Assembly (NCBI GenBank): GCA_009746045.1
Contig: RPFO01000448.1
Location: forward strand, 548,126 to 612,125
Length of the DNA: 64,000 nucleotides
Direction of reading: 5' to 3'
DNA from: Mesostigma viride
Lineage: Eukaryota; Streptophyta; Mesostigmatophyceae; Mesostigmatales; Mesostigmataceae
In this document: piece by piece, positions 34,830 to 56,600 of the stretch
Numbering within the stretch: position 1 is the stretch's first letter
How the letters are laid out: every line of letters begins with the position of its first letter
Translations under genes and position numbers: made by a program
The notes under the pieces: generated by a model
The model's input: only the letters and a program-made list of their open reading frames with translations
What the model was told of the DNA's origin: nothing
Databases searched by the model: none

Positions 34830-35288
34830 CCACTGACATCTTGATACCCTAGGCTTAGCAGGGATTACCTATTGGCTATATTTGGAATAAACGTACACCT
34901 ATTTACCTGGAATTCGCGAGCTCCGTCCACTGCGCGGTTGCGCAAGTTTTCCCTTTGTAGACATGTACATATTGTTTAACTTCCGAGACGTTGGTTGGGT
35001 TGACCTAGGTACACTTCATCATTAGTTTCACGATCGGGACGTTTCGGGATCATATCCTACCAGCACTTTCATTTTTCTGGGGGTTTTGTTCTTCACCCTT
35101 GTCAACCTCCATGAATCTCGTGGTCGAAACCCTAAAGCTAGCGCGCGCTCCTTGGCGGGGCTAGCGCCACTTGGCACTCGACGGAGGTACGTGGTGACTC
35201 ACATCTCCCTAGCCGGGGCTCCCTGGCCGGGGACCGGCCACAAAAAGTACAAGCTCTAATGTCGCGGGCGAAGCCCGCAAAACTTGTA

Positions 35289-35774
35289 ATTGGCTAATAA
35301 AATATACCCATTTCCCCGAAATGTGCTCCGCCAGAAACAATGAGTGCAGGCTGGGGACAACCTCACGTGGACGGTGGAAGCCTGTGTAACGTACTACATA
35401 CCGTATGCGAGAGGGTCCCTGTACCAGGGTTATCCAAGGCTCACAAGGCAGGCGCGGCGTGCGGACGTGTACCTATTGTAGCTGTGGCACGCCGGATCAA
35501 AGCTGCAATTTGGCGCACGCGTGGCTCGCAGCCAGTTGTCCGTACTAACAAGACGGAGAACGCTTGGCGGTGCCGACATGCCTGGCATCGTCTTTTTCCG
35601 CAAAAGGATGCTGACGCAAATGATCCCTGCTCGCGGCATTTTTGCACCAGCAATTATCGGGAACGGGCGCCTGGTTCCATTAGCCATTTTGTTACATCTG
35701 ACACACCAGGACCAACGCACGTCGTCTCTCGAAGAGAAGCCCCCAATCGCGCCGTGCAAGTGCTGGTAGCACGA
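35289..35774. other. 5' flank of the YrdC gene
   Basis: The exon-1 frame stays open upstream to 35340, but the first 145 codons are compositionally plain and I take the ATG at 35775 as the start because the transit-peptide-like sequence begins there. No clear TATA box. Confidence 0.35.
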
Positions 35775-46574
<10,800 letters not shown>

Positions 46575-46940
46575 GACGCGAAAGCTCGCGTTATGAATTC
46601 CTCTTATTTTTTAAAAATTTATTTATGGACTTATTTGATTGCACAGTTACTTGTGTGATTTTACAAGCAGCTTGTGCTGCTTTGATTGATGAACAATTCA
46701 AGTCGGGCATGCAATAAGAAATCATCCTGCTAGCCCCATATTCTCATTTACATGTACCTGGATCCACACAGCCACCCCCCCTTTCTTGTGCATGTTGCCA
46801 TCCTCCATGCATCCATGCCGGTCCTGCTGCAAACAGCCAGGCTGCTTCTGCAGGCTTTGCGCCTTTACTTACAGACAACTACTTAATCCAGCTAGAGCTA
46901 AATTCTATTGCTTACATGCATGATGTTTGATCGAACATGC
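46575..46940. other. 3' flank of the YrdC gene
   Basis: AT-rich sequence with no gene. A short inverted motif (CTTGTGTGATTTTACAAG) lies about 80 bp after the stop. LINE-related tails start at about 46945. Confidence 0.4.
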
Positions 46941-46944
46941 CATT

Positions 46945-47125
46945 AAAATTAAATTAAATTAAATTATAACATGCCTCCGTGGGGAGATCATGTAGCACAT
47001 GTTCCTTGATGGGGGAACATGCCATGCGTCCAGGAATTCTTGTCCGCATGTCCGCATTTCGGAATTCATTAGAACGCGGCTGCATGCATGGTATATACAA
47101 ATGCGGTATGTAAAACGCAACATAG
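46945..47125 (-). mobile_element. Truncated LINE 3' tail
   Basis: On - it reads ATGTGCTACATGATCTCCCC, GGAGGCATGTTATAATTT and then AATTT repeats. The same tail occurs in + orientation at 51015-51090, so this is the end of another copy of that family. Confidence 0.6.
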
Positions 47126-47127
47126 AA

Positions 47128-48991
47128 TTAATTAATTAATTAACTAGGAACATAACTCCGTTGGGAGTATATGTAGCACATAGCCCAGAGAAGGGGCATA
47201 TGAGCCTGTAATACATTCTAAGCGACTTCCTGCAAGGGTGGGAATGTAAACAACACTTGCTCTAGGTGCACCAAGGCACCTGCACCCTCATGATGTATCG
47301 CGCTATGCCCAGTTAAGGGGGAGCGTGGCATGTGGGGTCCAAGATCATCATGGCTATACAAGAGCTAGGGCATGGCTTCTCAGCAGAGAGTGACTCCCTG
47401 CATGGGCACAGCATAACTAAATAGAGCTAGGCATCATCTGGAGTGCACATGGCATATCATAGGCACACATGTACATGGCTAAAGGAGACTCGTGAGTCAG
47501 CTGGTATAGAGCCTATAGGAGGCTTACATGTACATGGCCACGGTCTATCTATTCTGCACTACTACTGCTGTATTCCCCTAAGCTGGGGCGTCTGGAGTCG
47601 TTGGGGCCGCGCGGGTCGCCTGCCAGGGCTTGTGGCCGACGTAGATGGCCGCCCCCTTCCAGTACACCGGCTTCCCCGCCTTGGTCTGCCGGAGCTGGAG
47701 GTAGGTCGGCCATAGCTCCCGTCGCCGTTGTTGCTGCGCCAGGGTCAAGTCGTCGTCAAGGGTGAAGAGAGTCTTCTCGAGCCGCTTGCGGCATCGGAGA
47801 AAAGAAATCTTGTCCGCCGGGGTCTTAAAGGTGAGAAGGAGCGGGGGCGCCCCTGCCTCACCCCGCGCGCGGGGAAGGCGGTGGGCGACCAGCTCGATCT
47901 CACCAGTAAGGCCCATGCGACTAAGAATTTCTCTCTCAAACGCACGTGCAAGCTTCTCGGAATTCTCACCTTCCTCCATGTCGAGGTTCTTGACAATGAC
48001 GTTAAGGCTGCGCTTGGCAAGCTCGGCCTCCTCGCGGAGGTCAAGCGTCTGCCGCTGGAGCTGGGCTGCGACGGCGGAGGTGGTGTAGGTGACCAGTATG
48101 CTGCTTAAGCATGTCCGCCCAGGTCGTGATGGGAGGAGCATCGCCGGCCAGGCCAGCAGGGGCTGGCTTGGCGGCAATGTCCTTCACCGCCTGGGCGGTG
48201 AGGCCTACGGTGTTCTGCAGAACCTCGATAGCAATGGCGTTGTCCTTATAAGACGCTGGTCGATGTCGCGGAGCTGGGCGGTGATGGAATCGGTGGATCG
48301 AGGCGGAGGGGGAGGGGGGTGGAGGCGAGGAGGGTGGCGGTGGCGGTGGGGATGGTGGGGAGCTCAGCAGCCAGCGTGCGACCCACAGCTGCCACATCTG
48401 CAGCAATGGGCGTCACGTGCTGTGAGAGGGCGGCGTGGAGGTGGTGGACGAAGACCTGTGGATTCGGTAATGGGGGCGGGGTGCAGAAGGTCATCGGCCG
48501 AGCGCTTAGTGAGGGTAAAGAGAGCTGCGAGCTGAAGGCGGGGGCGAGACCAGCCGGCCAGGTTGGTCGACGAGTCTGAGACGCGATGGGAATACCGGCC
48601 GTCAGCTCCGTTGCGGAAAGACTGGGTGTTGAGATGGAGTTGCTGGCACAGGGCCAGCAGTGAGGCGTGTGACCCGTAAAACACGAGCTCCAGTATCTTG
48701 ATGGGTGGCATGTCGAAAAAGGCAGGCCTGTTGACGTCGAAGGTGGTAAAGAGCCTATCAACGTCAAAATCACGCTCAGACCAGCCAGGTTCGCCTGGGC
48801 GACTGCGCTTTGGGTCAGGCGATGCAGAGGGCGAGGAAAGCCCGGGAGGGTTCTGGGCGACCACCAGTGCGCGATCGACTAGTGTCACCATTGCCTTCCG
48901 GCCCTGATGGCGAAGCTGCAGCCGGAGCTGCAGAATTTTCATTGCCGAGCGCAGCCGTCAGGCTGCGTTGCGTCGACGGGCGTTTGCTCAT
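47128..48991 (-). mobile_element. ORF1-only LINE-type element, copy 1
   Basis: The element runs on -: an ORF1-like coding region (48991-47578), a 430-bp tail, and a terminal (TTAA)n tract at 47128-47147. No RT sequence follows ORF1. Copy 2 (49132-49760) has the same arrangement of ORF1 end, tail and (TTAA)n. The tail shares GTGCTACAT...CTCCCA...GGAG with the RT-bearing LINE at 50-51 kb, so it seems to be a derivative of that family. Confidence 0.6.
47578..48991 (-). pseudogene. LINE ORF1p-like protein, frameshifted
   Basis: An ATG at 48991 opens MSKRPSTQRSLTAALG. The reading passes through frames 48942-48364, 48773-48246 and 48406-48041 into 48177-47578. The last part is the clearest: a coiled-coil-like helix, SLNVIVKNLDMEEGENSEK, ELVAHRLPRARG, LLLTFKTPADKISFLRCRK, DDDLTLAQQQRR. 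This follows the L1 ORF1p (Transposase_22-like) order of an RRM-type core and C-terminal domain, which binds RNA. At least three frame changes, so it is probably dead. Confidence 0.6.
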
Positions 48992-49131
48992 CGTATATTG
49001 CGTAATAGCGTCGGAAAATTATATCAGCATGTGCGTCTTAGAAAGACGAAGCGATTGTGATATTCACGACTAAATTCGGTGCTCAAACGTGAAAGTTATG
49101 AGCTCCGCCGTCAGCCATGGCTACCTCGTGT

Positions 49132-49760
49132 AATTAATTAATTAATTAATATCCCTGAGAAGGGGCCATATGGCTTTTAATACATTCTGGGCTACTTCCT
49201 GCAAGGGTGGGAATGTAAGCAACACTTGCTCTAGGTGCACCAAGGCACCTGCACCCTCATGATCTTCACACTATGCCCGGCCAGCTAAGGGGGAGTATGT
49301 CATGTGGGGGAAGATCATCATGGCTATACAAGAGCTAGGGCATGGCTTCTCGACAGAGAGCATCTCTCTGCACGGCCTAGCATGGCTAAAGTCTTAATGC
49401 GACATCCATGGGGGTCCCATTATAGGCAGGGCGTGGCTAAATTCTGAAGGCATCATCCATGGGGGCCATTATGGGCGCACATATGCGCGTGGGCCACATG
49501 CTAGGCTAAGCCTGACTAATCTACACTACTGGTATATATTCCCTAGTCTGACTGAGGTGGCAGGGGGGGCCTGCCAGGGCTTGTGGTCAACGTGGATGAC
49601 CGCCCCCCTCCAGTATACCGGCTTCCCCCTTGCGCTCTGCCGGAGCTGAAGGTAGGTCGGCCATAGCTCGCGTCGCCGCTGTTGCTGGGCCAGGGTCAAG
49701 TCGTCGTCCAGCGTGAAGCGAGTCTCCAAGAGCTTCTTGCGGCATTTAAAAGGAACGACA
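49132..49760 (-). mobile_element. ORF1-only LINE-type element, copy 2, 5'-truncated
   Basis: Carries only the last 60 or so codons of the ORF1-like protein (FTLDDDLTLAQQQRRRELWP onward, 49729-49526), then the same tail and a (TTAA)n tract at 49132-49151. About 85% of the residues agree with copy 1. 48992-49131 holds no gene. Confidence 0.65.
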
Positions 49761-49799
49761 GCTTGTCCGGGCCATGTACTTAAAGGTGAGGAGCACGGG

Positions 49800-50100
49800 T
49801 GCTGGGCTAACCTAACGCTAATCTAGCTAGTCTAGAAAAATCTTAACTACCCTACTCATCAAAACGCCTCCTCCTCTTGGTTGGGGGGAGGTGGCTTGCC
49901 CACAGGGTCGGGCGTGTGAGCCTTGACAATCTTCTGCCACCGCGTCTTGTTCTGCATGGCATGCATGCCAACGCCCGGCGGTTGGCTACCAGCACCCCGG
50001 GGTCCGGACCCGACACGCAGGCAAAACGCTTGCGCAGTTGCGCCCCAGACCAGATGCTACAGCCGCGCACAATGCGCTGCCACCGCCATGTGCACATCAC
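49800..50100 (-). mobile_element. LINE ORF2 3' end, - orientation
   Basis: On - a frame reads RWQKIV, HTPDPVGKPPPP and EEEAF before a stop, matching the end of the + strand copy at 50837-50930 (RWQKIV...EEGAF). The 3' flank TTTCTAGACTAG is also shared. The two copies therefore lie head to head. Confidence 0.5.
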
Positions 50101-50183
50101 GCTCTCGAGTCTTGTCTGTGACCCACTGGGGCGGGAGCAGGTGGCATAGACACGCGGGCACTAATAATACTTGATAATAATAA

Positions 50184-51090
50184 TGATGCTCGACGGAACG
50201 GAGGTCCCGTTCCGTGACCGCTTCAAACTGTTGGGGAGCATGCATGCTCCCTGACACCGCCGACGATGTGGACATCCGCATCGGCCTGGCCTGGGCCAGC
50301 TTAAGGCTCCGTTCGCTCAACACCTACTGGCGCTCGAAGGGCCTGGGCGAGCACCGCAAGCGCATGCTCTTCAAGGTCCGGCCTCGTCCTCACGGTGCTC
50401 ACGTATGGCGCCGAGGCGTGGACACTCATGCACGGACACACTGGCAGCAAAGCTAGACGGCACGCTTTACAGGATGCTCAGACAGGTCCTGAACGTAGGG
50501 TTTTCCAAGCGTAGGTCATTAGAGTCTTTGTATCAGGGTATGCCTCGTATATATTTCGGTCGAGATTAGGCAGCGTAGGATCCAGCATTTGTAGGACATC
50601 TTGCTCACACCAGCCAGGTCGACACTAGCTGCCATTGGTCTGGCCGGCCCCCAGCGGCTTAGCCAACCAGGGCGGCATATTCTGACCTGGCCTGGCCCCA
50701 AGGACATTCCCAGGAAGGTAGGTAAACCTGCCATGAACTACACCCAGACGTTGCTGGCGCCGACCTAGCTAGTGTCCCAGCCCAGTTTGAACACCGCATC
50801 CACTCTCTCTCCCTCCTTTGGACTGCCATGCAGAATTACAAGAAGCGGTGGCAGAAGATTGTCCAGCTAGGCTCACACGCCAGCCCCTGTGGGCAAGCCA
50901 CCCCCCCCCAAGAGGAAGGGGCGTTTTGCTGATCGGTAGTGTAGTTAGGATTTTCTAGACTAGATAGCTTGGAGTTAGGGTAGTTCGATTACACGGCTTC
51001 CTCCACTCCATCCACCCATCAAGGAATATGTGCTACATGATCTCCCAATGGAGGCATGTTATAATTAATTTAATTAAATAATAATAGTAT
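50184..51090 (+). pseudogene. LINE ORF2 RT C-terminal fragment, + orientation
   Basis: Reads FRDRFKLLGSMHAPDTADDV, DIRIGLAWASLRLRSLNTYW, then in another frame LTVLTYGAEAWTL, and in a further frame LYRMLRQVLNVGFSKRRSLE. These are the conserved steps after the RT palm in many LINE ORF2 proteins. At least two frame changes and a stop at about 50568 show it is dead. The 3' end has the GTGCTACATGATCTCCCA tail and AATTTAATTAAA repeats at about 51060-51090. Confidence 0.65.
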
Positions 51091-51300
51091 TAATTCTGCA
51101 CCAATGCGCCTCATCTGCAATATTACAGTAGAGGACAGCTCAGATGAGGATTACATCCCCCTCGACTGTCCATATGGTTGGGGCATGATGCAGACGTTAT
51201 TTGTAACTTTCGTGTAATTATTTTTCTAATGGGATTAGCATAGTACTCCGTGGCATGCCCATGCACATGACACGCAAGTACTTATTTACTGCACCAATCA
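51091..51300. other. Short intergenic stretch
   Basis: Nothing recognisable between the LINE tail and the F-box/LRR remnant. Confidence 0.4.
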
Positions 51301-52046
51301 GCTAATGCCGTCGTCGGACACGAACGTGAACTCGAGGCACACGTCTTCCAGGTCGGGAGGATTCTAGCCCAGGGATATAAGGCTGACGTTGTCCTGGAGA
51401 CCTTGACATATGACAGCAACTGGAGACCGACAGCCGCTTTAGCTTTGGATAGGACCTGGCCACGGCACAGATACCCTCGTTCCCCACATCCTCGCAGCCG
51501 GACACATCCAGGGCTTCACGATGCGGGCACCGTGCTACGAGTGCCTCCAAACTGTCATCCGTGACATCCTTGCAGTGCGCCAGGTTTAGGGAATGGAGAC
51601 CCTGGTAGCGATATACTATCTAGCTGATGATAATTCATAGCGAGAGTGATACAAACAGTAGGAACCCGGGTGATACAAAAAGTAGGCCGACAGCGGCCAA
51701 GTGAGGGATGGCCAGTCCCTGTCCACCTGGGGTTTCGCACAATCCGACTACGAAACCGCGCTCATGGCATGCGCAGGTTGGGGCACTTGGTCCGAGCAGC
51801 CAGGCCAGGCCCTCTCCAGTTACATCTCCCCCAAACAGCTGGGTCACACCCAGGAGGGATTCGTGTATGAGGGGTAGGAAAGCTTGGCACGTCCGCCGCA
51901 GCCGCATTAGGTCAGGGATGGAGCATACCGATGATGAGGGCGCCCATGCCAGGAATGGCCATGACTTGCTCAAGGGTCACCATGTGGGATGAGCGGGTGG
52001 GCATGAAATTACGGATACAATGATACCTTAGTCGTTGACGCCTTGC
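51301..52046 (-). pseudogene. F-box/LRR protein gene, fragmentary
   Basis: On -, about 51990-51840 gives an F-box-like run (MAIPGMGALIIGMLH, then PDLMRLRRTCQAFLPLIHES) with a one-base frame break between the two parts. From a CAG acceptor-like site at 51602-51604 an exon-like stretch reads Cys-containing leucine-rich repeats: LHSLNLAHCKDVTDDSLEAL, ALDVSGCEDVGNEGICAVA, LKRLSVSSC. Such AMN1-type LRRs follow F-boxes in SCF substrate receptors. The piece between (51840-51605) and the C terminus (left of 51400) contain stops and frame changes. It may be a decayed gene or one with exons I cannot place. Confidence 0.5.
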
Positions 52047-53693
52047 TGATAAGATGATGCCTTGTTGACGATAAGAATGTTCAGGATCGTCCACACTGCC
52101 TCCAGCGGTTTAGAGGTGGGAAAGGAGTTACCAGATCTTGACGACAGTGAGCACAGACAGCTACGCTACACCAAAGCCTTAATTGCAGAATACAGCCGGT
52201 CCTAGCTTGCTGGAAGTAGCTGGTGTTCCTTACGGCGCCAGGGGGAACACGCTGGCGCGTGTGAAGTAAAAGTTCGCGACGCCATGTTTTTGCCGAGGCG
52301 CAAGTCCGAGCAGGTGCTAAATAACGAGGCGCTGCAAGGTACGATAAAAAAAGCAGTCGATCGGCAAATACAGCCACAACCACTAGCTACCCTAGCTAGC
52401 AGTTGAAGTAGGCCACCCCATTCTACGCGACAATTTGCAACAAGATGGTTAAGGATTTTTTTGAAAGAAAACCCACGTGTGCAGAGGCTTCCCAAAAAAA
52501 CAACAAGGCGTGGCAGTGCCAATTGTCACAGTACTTACGAAGGCAAATGAGGATGAGGTAAGCCGGCAACTGCCGGCTCACAGCACAATCTTTAATGAAA
52601 TTTCCAGCACATGCCAGAAAACGTGGAGTACTGCGGCATGGATCGAGCTTCACACAATATACCGAGAGAAGGCTACAAAGCTTTATCCCGTGGCTCAAAA
52701 GCAACACTATCTTCACATTTACGCTAGCAACGCCGAGGAGAAAACGCGTTTGTCAACTCCTACCCGCGGGATGCTATGCATCAGATGCCTCAGTCGATGG
52801 CTGCCGCAAGAGATAGTACATACGCAAACTTGCTTCCCAAAACAAAAAAGTTTCCTGTCCTTAGTGACATGTCGCATCCAAGTGCCATGATTTTGAAAAA
52901 GGGTGGCGAAGTTCCGGGCAATTTTTTCTTGCAGTTTCCACGCCGTACTGCTAGCCATGATTGAATCGGGCGATGGTACCGACTAATAATAATATGATTT
53001 ATTGTAACCGTACGCATTTTGCGAAGGTCTTACCATTGACGGAGCAGAGTCCGAGAGCCACCGAGGTTCATGATCAGCACGCGGAAATCGAGAGCGTCAT
53101 CTTTTTAAAATTTAAAATTTGCCCGCGAGATCGCCTGACTTCAAACTTTTTGCAAGCTGATCCTTGAGCTGATCCGCGCGTCTGATCTCACAAAAGTTTA
53201 TGCTGCCATTTGTAACGATATCCCGATTGCAATGAAGACCAACTATCACCGGCTAACGTTGCGACATGTGGGCACCTCCTGTGTCAAAAACGTACGGCAC
53301 GTCAGTTGCCTCGCCGGATTTTGGCACGAAGGCATCTCAGGCCTGCAAGTCCACCTCAGATCCTTTTGCTGACGGTGCCTTTTGGCCTTTGGGCGTGCGG
53401 GAGTGCCGCGGGTGAGATTTTACATCGAACGAAACAGATCACTGGTCACTGGGCTCACAATCGAGCATCGCACTTTTCCCACGGGAGACACGCCCACAAC
53501 CGGTAGGAATACCCTTGCCCGCATATTTATCGCCATTGGAACTGCATTCTCTTCGTCGCTCTTTGTCACAAGCACCAGAAGTAAAGCAATCACGAACCCC
53601 CAAAGCGCGCAGTAGTGTTGGCGGGGCCATTCATCACAATTGAATTCCCTGTATCAGCAAGTCGTTACAGTAAATATTTTTGCTGCAGCAAGC
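52047..53693. other. Intergenic region upstream of PYD1
   Basis: Open frames of up to 167 codons on both strands lack recognisable motifs. No RNA gene or repeat seen. The PYD1 promoter should lie near the right end; I see no clear TATA box. Confidence 0.4.
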
Positions 53694-56600
53694 ATGCCGT
53701 CTGCAATGGCTCTGTCCTCCCAGATTTCCGTCAAGGAACTTGGCTTCTCTCGCAGCCTCAATGGCAGATGTTGTGGAAAGAAATTGGTTCCTCAAGCAAG
53801 CCCTTGTCTGGTGCCGAAAGCAGCCCGCTCACTGCGCGTTGTGGCGAACGTGAACAATGTAAACCTTGGCAGAGCAGCCGAGCTTGTCAATGGCAAGGTA
53901 ACAAGCGGCCCTGATCTCAGCGTCGAAGTTAATGGACTCAAATTGCCCAACCCGTTCGTGATCGGCAGCGGCCCACCAGGTAAGAGATGCACACGGCCTA
54001 GAAACCAAAATTGTGCCACGATTTGCATTGTGGCGGTGAATCAACTGCCAGAAAATAGTAGGGGAAGAGGAATGTCGCCTTTGACCAATCACGAAGAATA
54101 TATTTGTGGTTAAATGCATGTGCTGTTTTGACCTTGTTTTGCCTGCAGTCCAAAAGATCCAGCTGTTGCCCATTTGCGCAATTGGGCATCGTGCAGGACA
54201 CGTTTGGCACACTCCAATTTTAGAATAGGGGATCTCGATGGCTCAGGCACTTTCTCCTTGTAAACATTTAATCGTGATTTGTTTTCAGCCACTACGGTAG
54301 AACCCTACTCTCCAATTTCATGGTGATTTGAATGCGGGATGCCTAATGCAGTCGCTTGAGATAACCCCCGAACATTCTGGCGTGGACGTTCTCCAACCTA
54401 CTGCTTCACTTCCCGTGATTGCTTCCCCTGCTTTCCCCCCCCCCCCCCCCCCCCCCCCCGCTTGCAACAGGGACCAACCGCGTGGTGATGAAGAAGGCGT
54501 TTGATGAGGGCTGGGGCGCGGTCATCTGCAAGACCCTCTCCCTGGACGCATCCAAGGTGGTCAACGTGACGCCTCGCTACGCCAAGATGAGGGCGCAGGG
54601 TACCAATGAGGTGCGTGCTGGATTCCTTCCTTCCTTCCTTCCTTCCTTCCTTCCTTCCTTCCTTCCTTCCTTCCTTCCTTCCTTCCTTCCTTCCTTCCTT
54701 CCTTCCTTCCTTCCTTCCTTCCTTCCTTCCTTCCTTCCTTCCTTCCTTCCTTCCTTCCTTCCTTCCTTCCTTCCTTCCTTCCTTCCTTCCTTCCTTCCTT
54801 CCTTCCTTCCTTCCTTCCTTCCTTCCTTCCTTCCTTCCTTCCTTCCTTCCTTCCTTCCTTCCTTCCTTCCTTCCTTCCTTCCTTCCTTCCTTCCTTCCTT
54901 CCTTCCTTCCTTCCTTCCTTCCTTCCTTCCTTCCTTCCTTCCTTCCTTCCTTCCTTCCTTCCTTCCTTCCTTCCTTCCTTCCTTCCTTCCTTCCTTCCTT
55001 CCTTCCTTCCTTCCTTCCTTCCTTCCTTCCTTCCTTCCTTCCTTCCTGCCTCCCCTCCTTCCTCCATTGATTCTTTCATTTGCATGCCATTTTTAGGAGA
55101 GTCAGGGGGTACAAGCGGCTTTCGTAGGTGCGCCGGATGGGGTATGGGCATCCGTTGATGTGGTTGATATGATTCTTATGTGAGCATCTTCTTAGAAAAG
55201 TGTTCATGGAAGTAGCGAATGCTAGCACACGAGGGCATGCTGCCTAAGCGGGTAGTCTTGGTGTGATAATCTACTATCATGGGTATCTACTGATACAGGC
55301 ATTTCTTTAGTTGAGTCAGGTATGTACGCGAACGGTGGTTTGACAGGCGTTGTCTGCACTCTGGCTTGCGCACACAGCCAGTCATGCTGGTAATATAAAC
55401 TAGTAATCAATGCAGTTAGCTATTGTAAAAGTGAGTCAAATCAAGAGAGATAGTTATTCAGATGGTCAGTGGGCATATCTGCCTCATTGTGGCCGAGTTC
55501 TAGAGTGATTCGGCTGCTATTTGTGTTTTAACTGGGGTCATCGGCCGGGCTACTGTGAATGAATTTCCAACCAAGTCTTTTACCCCAATCACTCCTTCAA
55601 CACCCCAGATGATTGACTGGGGTTTCATGACCAAGTTTCTTAGTTTCTCCACCCAACACGCTAAACTTCCTATCTACTACTGCCCCGGGTCACCGGTGAT
55701 CGGCTAGGTCTGCTGACTTGAGTTTCCATGTATCACTATTATGTCTCAACCCCTCCAAAAAACTTTCTATTCATGCTACACGTGGCGGTCGGCTGGGATT
55801 CCTCGACCTAGTTTCCGAACATCTCAACCCGATGCACCCTACCATTACCCTGGATACCGTCACCCCAGGTCATCGGCTGGGAAAACATCGAGCTGATCAG
55901 CGACCGGCCGCTGCAGACGATGCTGGACGAGCTCAAGTCGCTCAAGCAGGAGTACCCCGACCGCATCCTCATCGCGTCCATCATGGAGGAGTACAACAAG
56001 AACGCGTGGGAGGAGCTGATTGGCCGGTGCGAGGAGACGGGGGTGGACGCGTTCGAGATCAACTTCTCCTGCCCGCACGGTGAGGGTCAAAAATCGAAAC
56101 CCTTGAAAGGAGGCGTTTAGTGTTTTAGCTGCTAGTCTTCCGTGCACCATGCACGAGAAGGTGTGGCTTTCCCTTGCGTGGAAGCCTTTATCGCAATTAC
56201 CAGGTTTCTGTGGTCCTTTTTGCTGTAGCTACGCAAGGATCCCGTGCACTCCTGTGTGACTGCTGTAGAACGTTGGCAAGCTACAACTTTTTTTCTGCGC
56301 ATGTGCTGCTGTAGCGGTTAATCTTAAGTACTGTACTATCGTGATCGTGCCCATGTCTCTGTCTAATCTGCGGCGTGGGTTCCAGGCATGCCGGAGCGGC
56401 GCATGGGCATGGCCATGGGCCAGGACTGCGACTTGCTGGCGGAGGTCGGGTCGTGGATCAACAAGGCCGCCAAGATCCCTGTCTGGGCCAAGATGACCCC
56501 CAACATTACAGGTGCGTGGGTTGTCACACTCAGGTTTGCACAAGGGCCTGTCATCCCGGTGGTTTTGGCGGTAGGCAGCGGCCAGTTGTTATCACTGTGG

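Larger units (their letters stand above)
16227..34910 (+). mobile_element. 5'-truncated LINE, interrupted by a chromovirus
   Basis: Flanked by a 16-bp duplication AATTCGCGAGCTCCGT. LINE sequence is 16227-16346 and 33232-34910. In the frame starting at 16227, the left piece reads without a stop to 16346 and on across the chromovirus junction (one TCAAC copy kept) to a TAG at 33477-33479. The polypeptide resembles the region after the RT fingers and palm in LINE ORF2. The zinc-binding C-terminal domain is in the frame 33654-34829. The 3' end is short and has no poly(A) or clear microsatellite tail. Confidence 0.75.
15711..35288 (+). mobile_element. Helentron-like unit, copy 2, split by a LINE and its nested insertions
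   Basis: The left part 15711-16226 matches 14832-15341 and the right part 34911-35288 matches 15328-15705. Both parts carry AATTCGCGAGCTCCGT at the break (16211-16226 and 34911-34926), the target duplication of the inserted LINE. The right-end hairpin is at 35264-35278. Confidence 0.55.

Noticed and set aside
54419-55151. PSFL / EGRK repeat proteins
   Set aside because: Readings of the (CTTC)n array in PYD1 intron 2.
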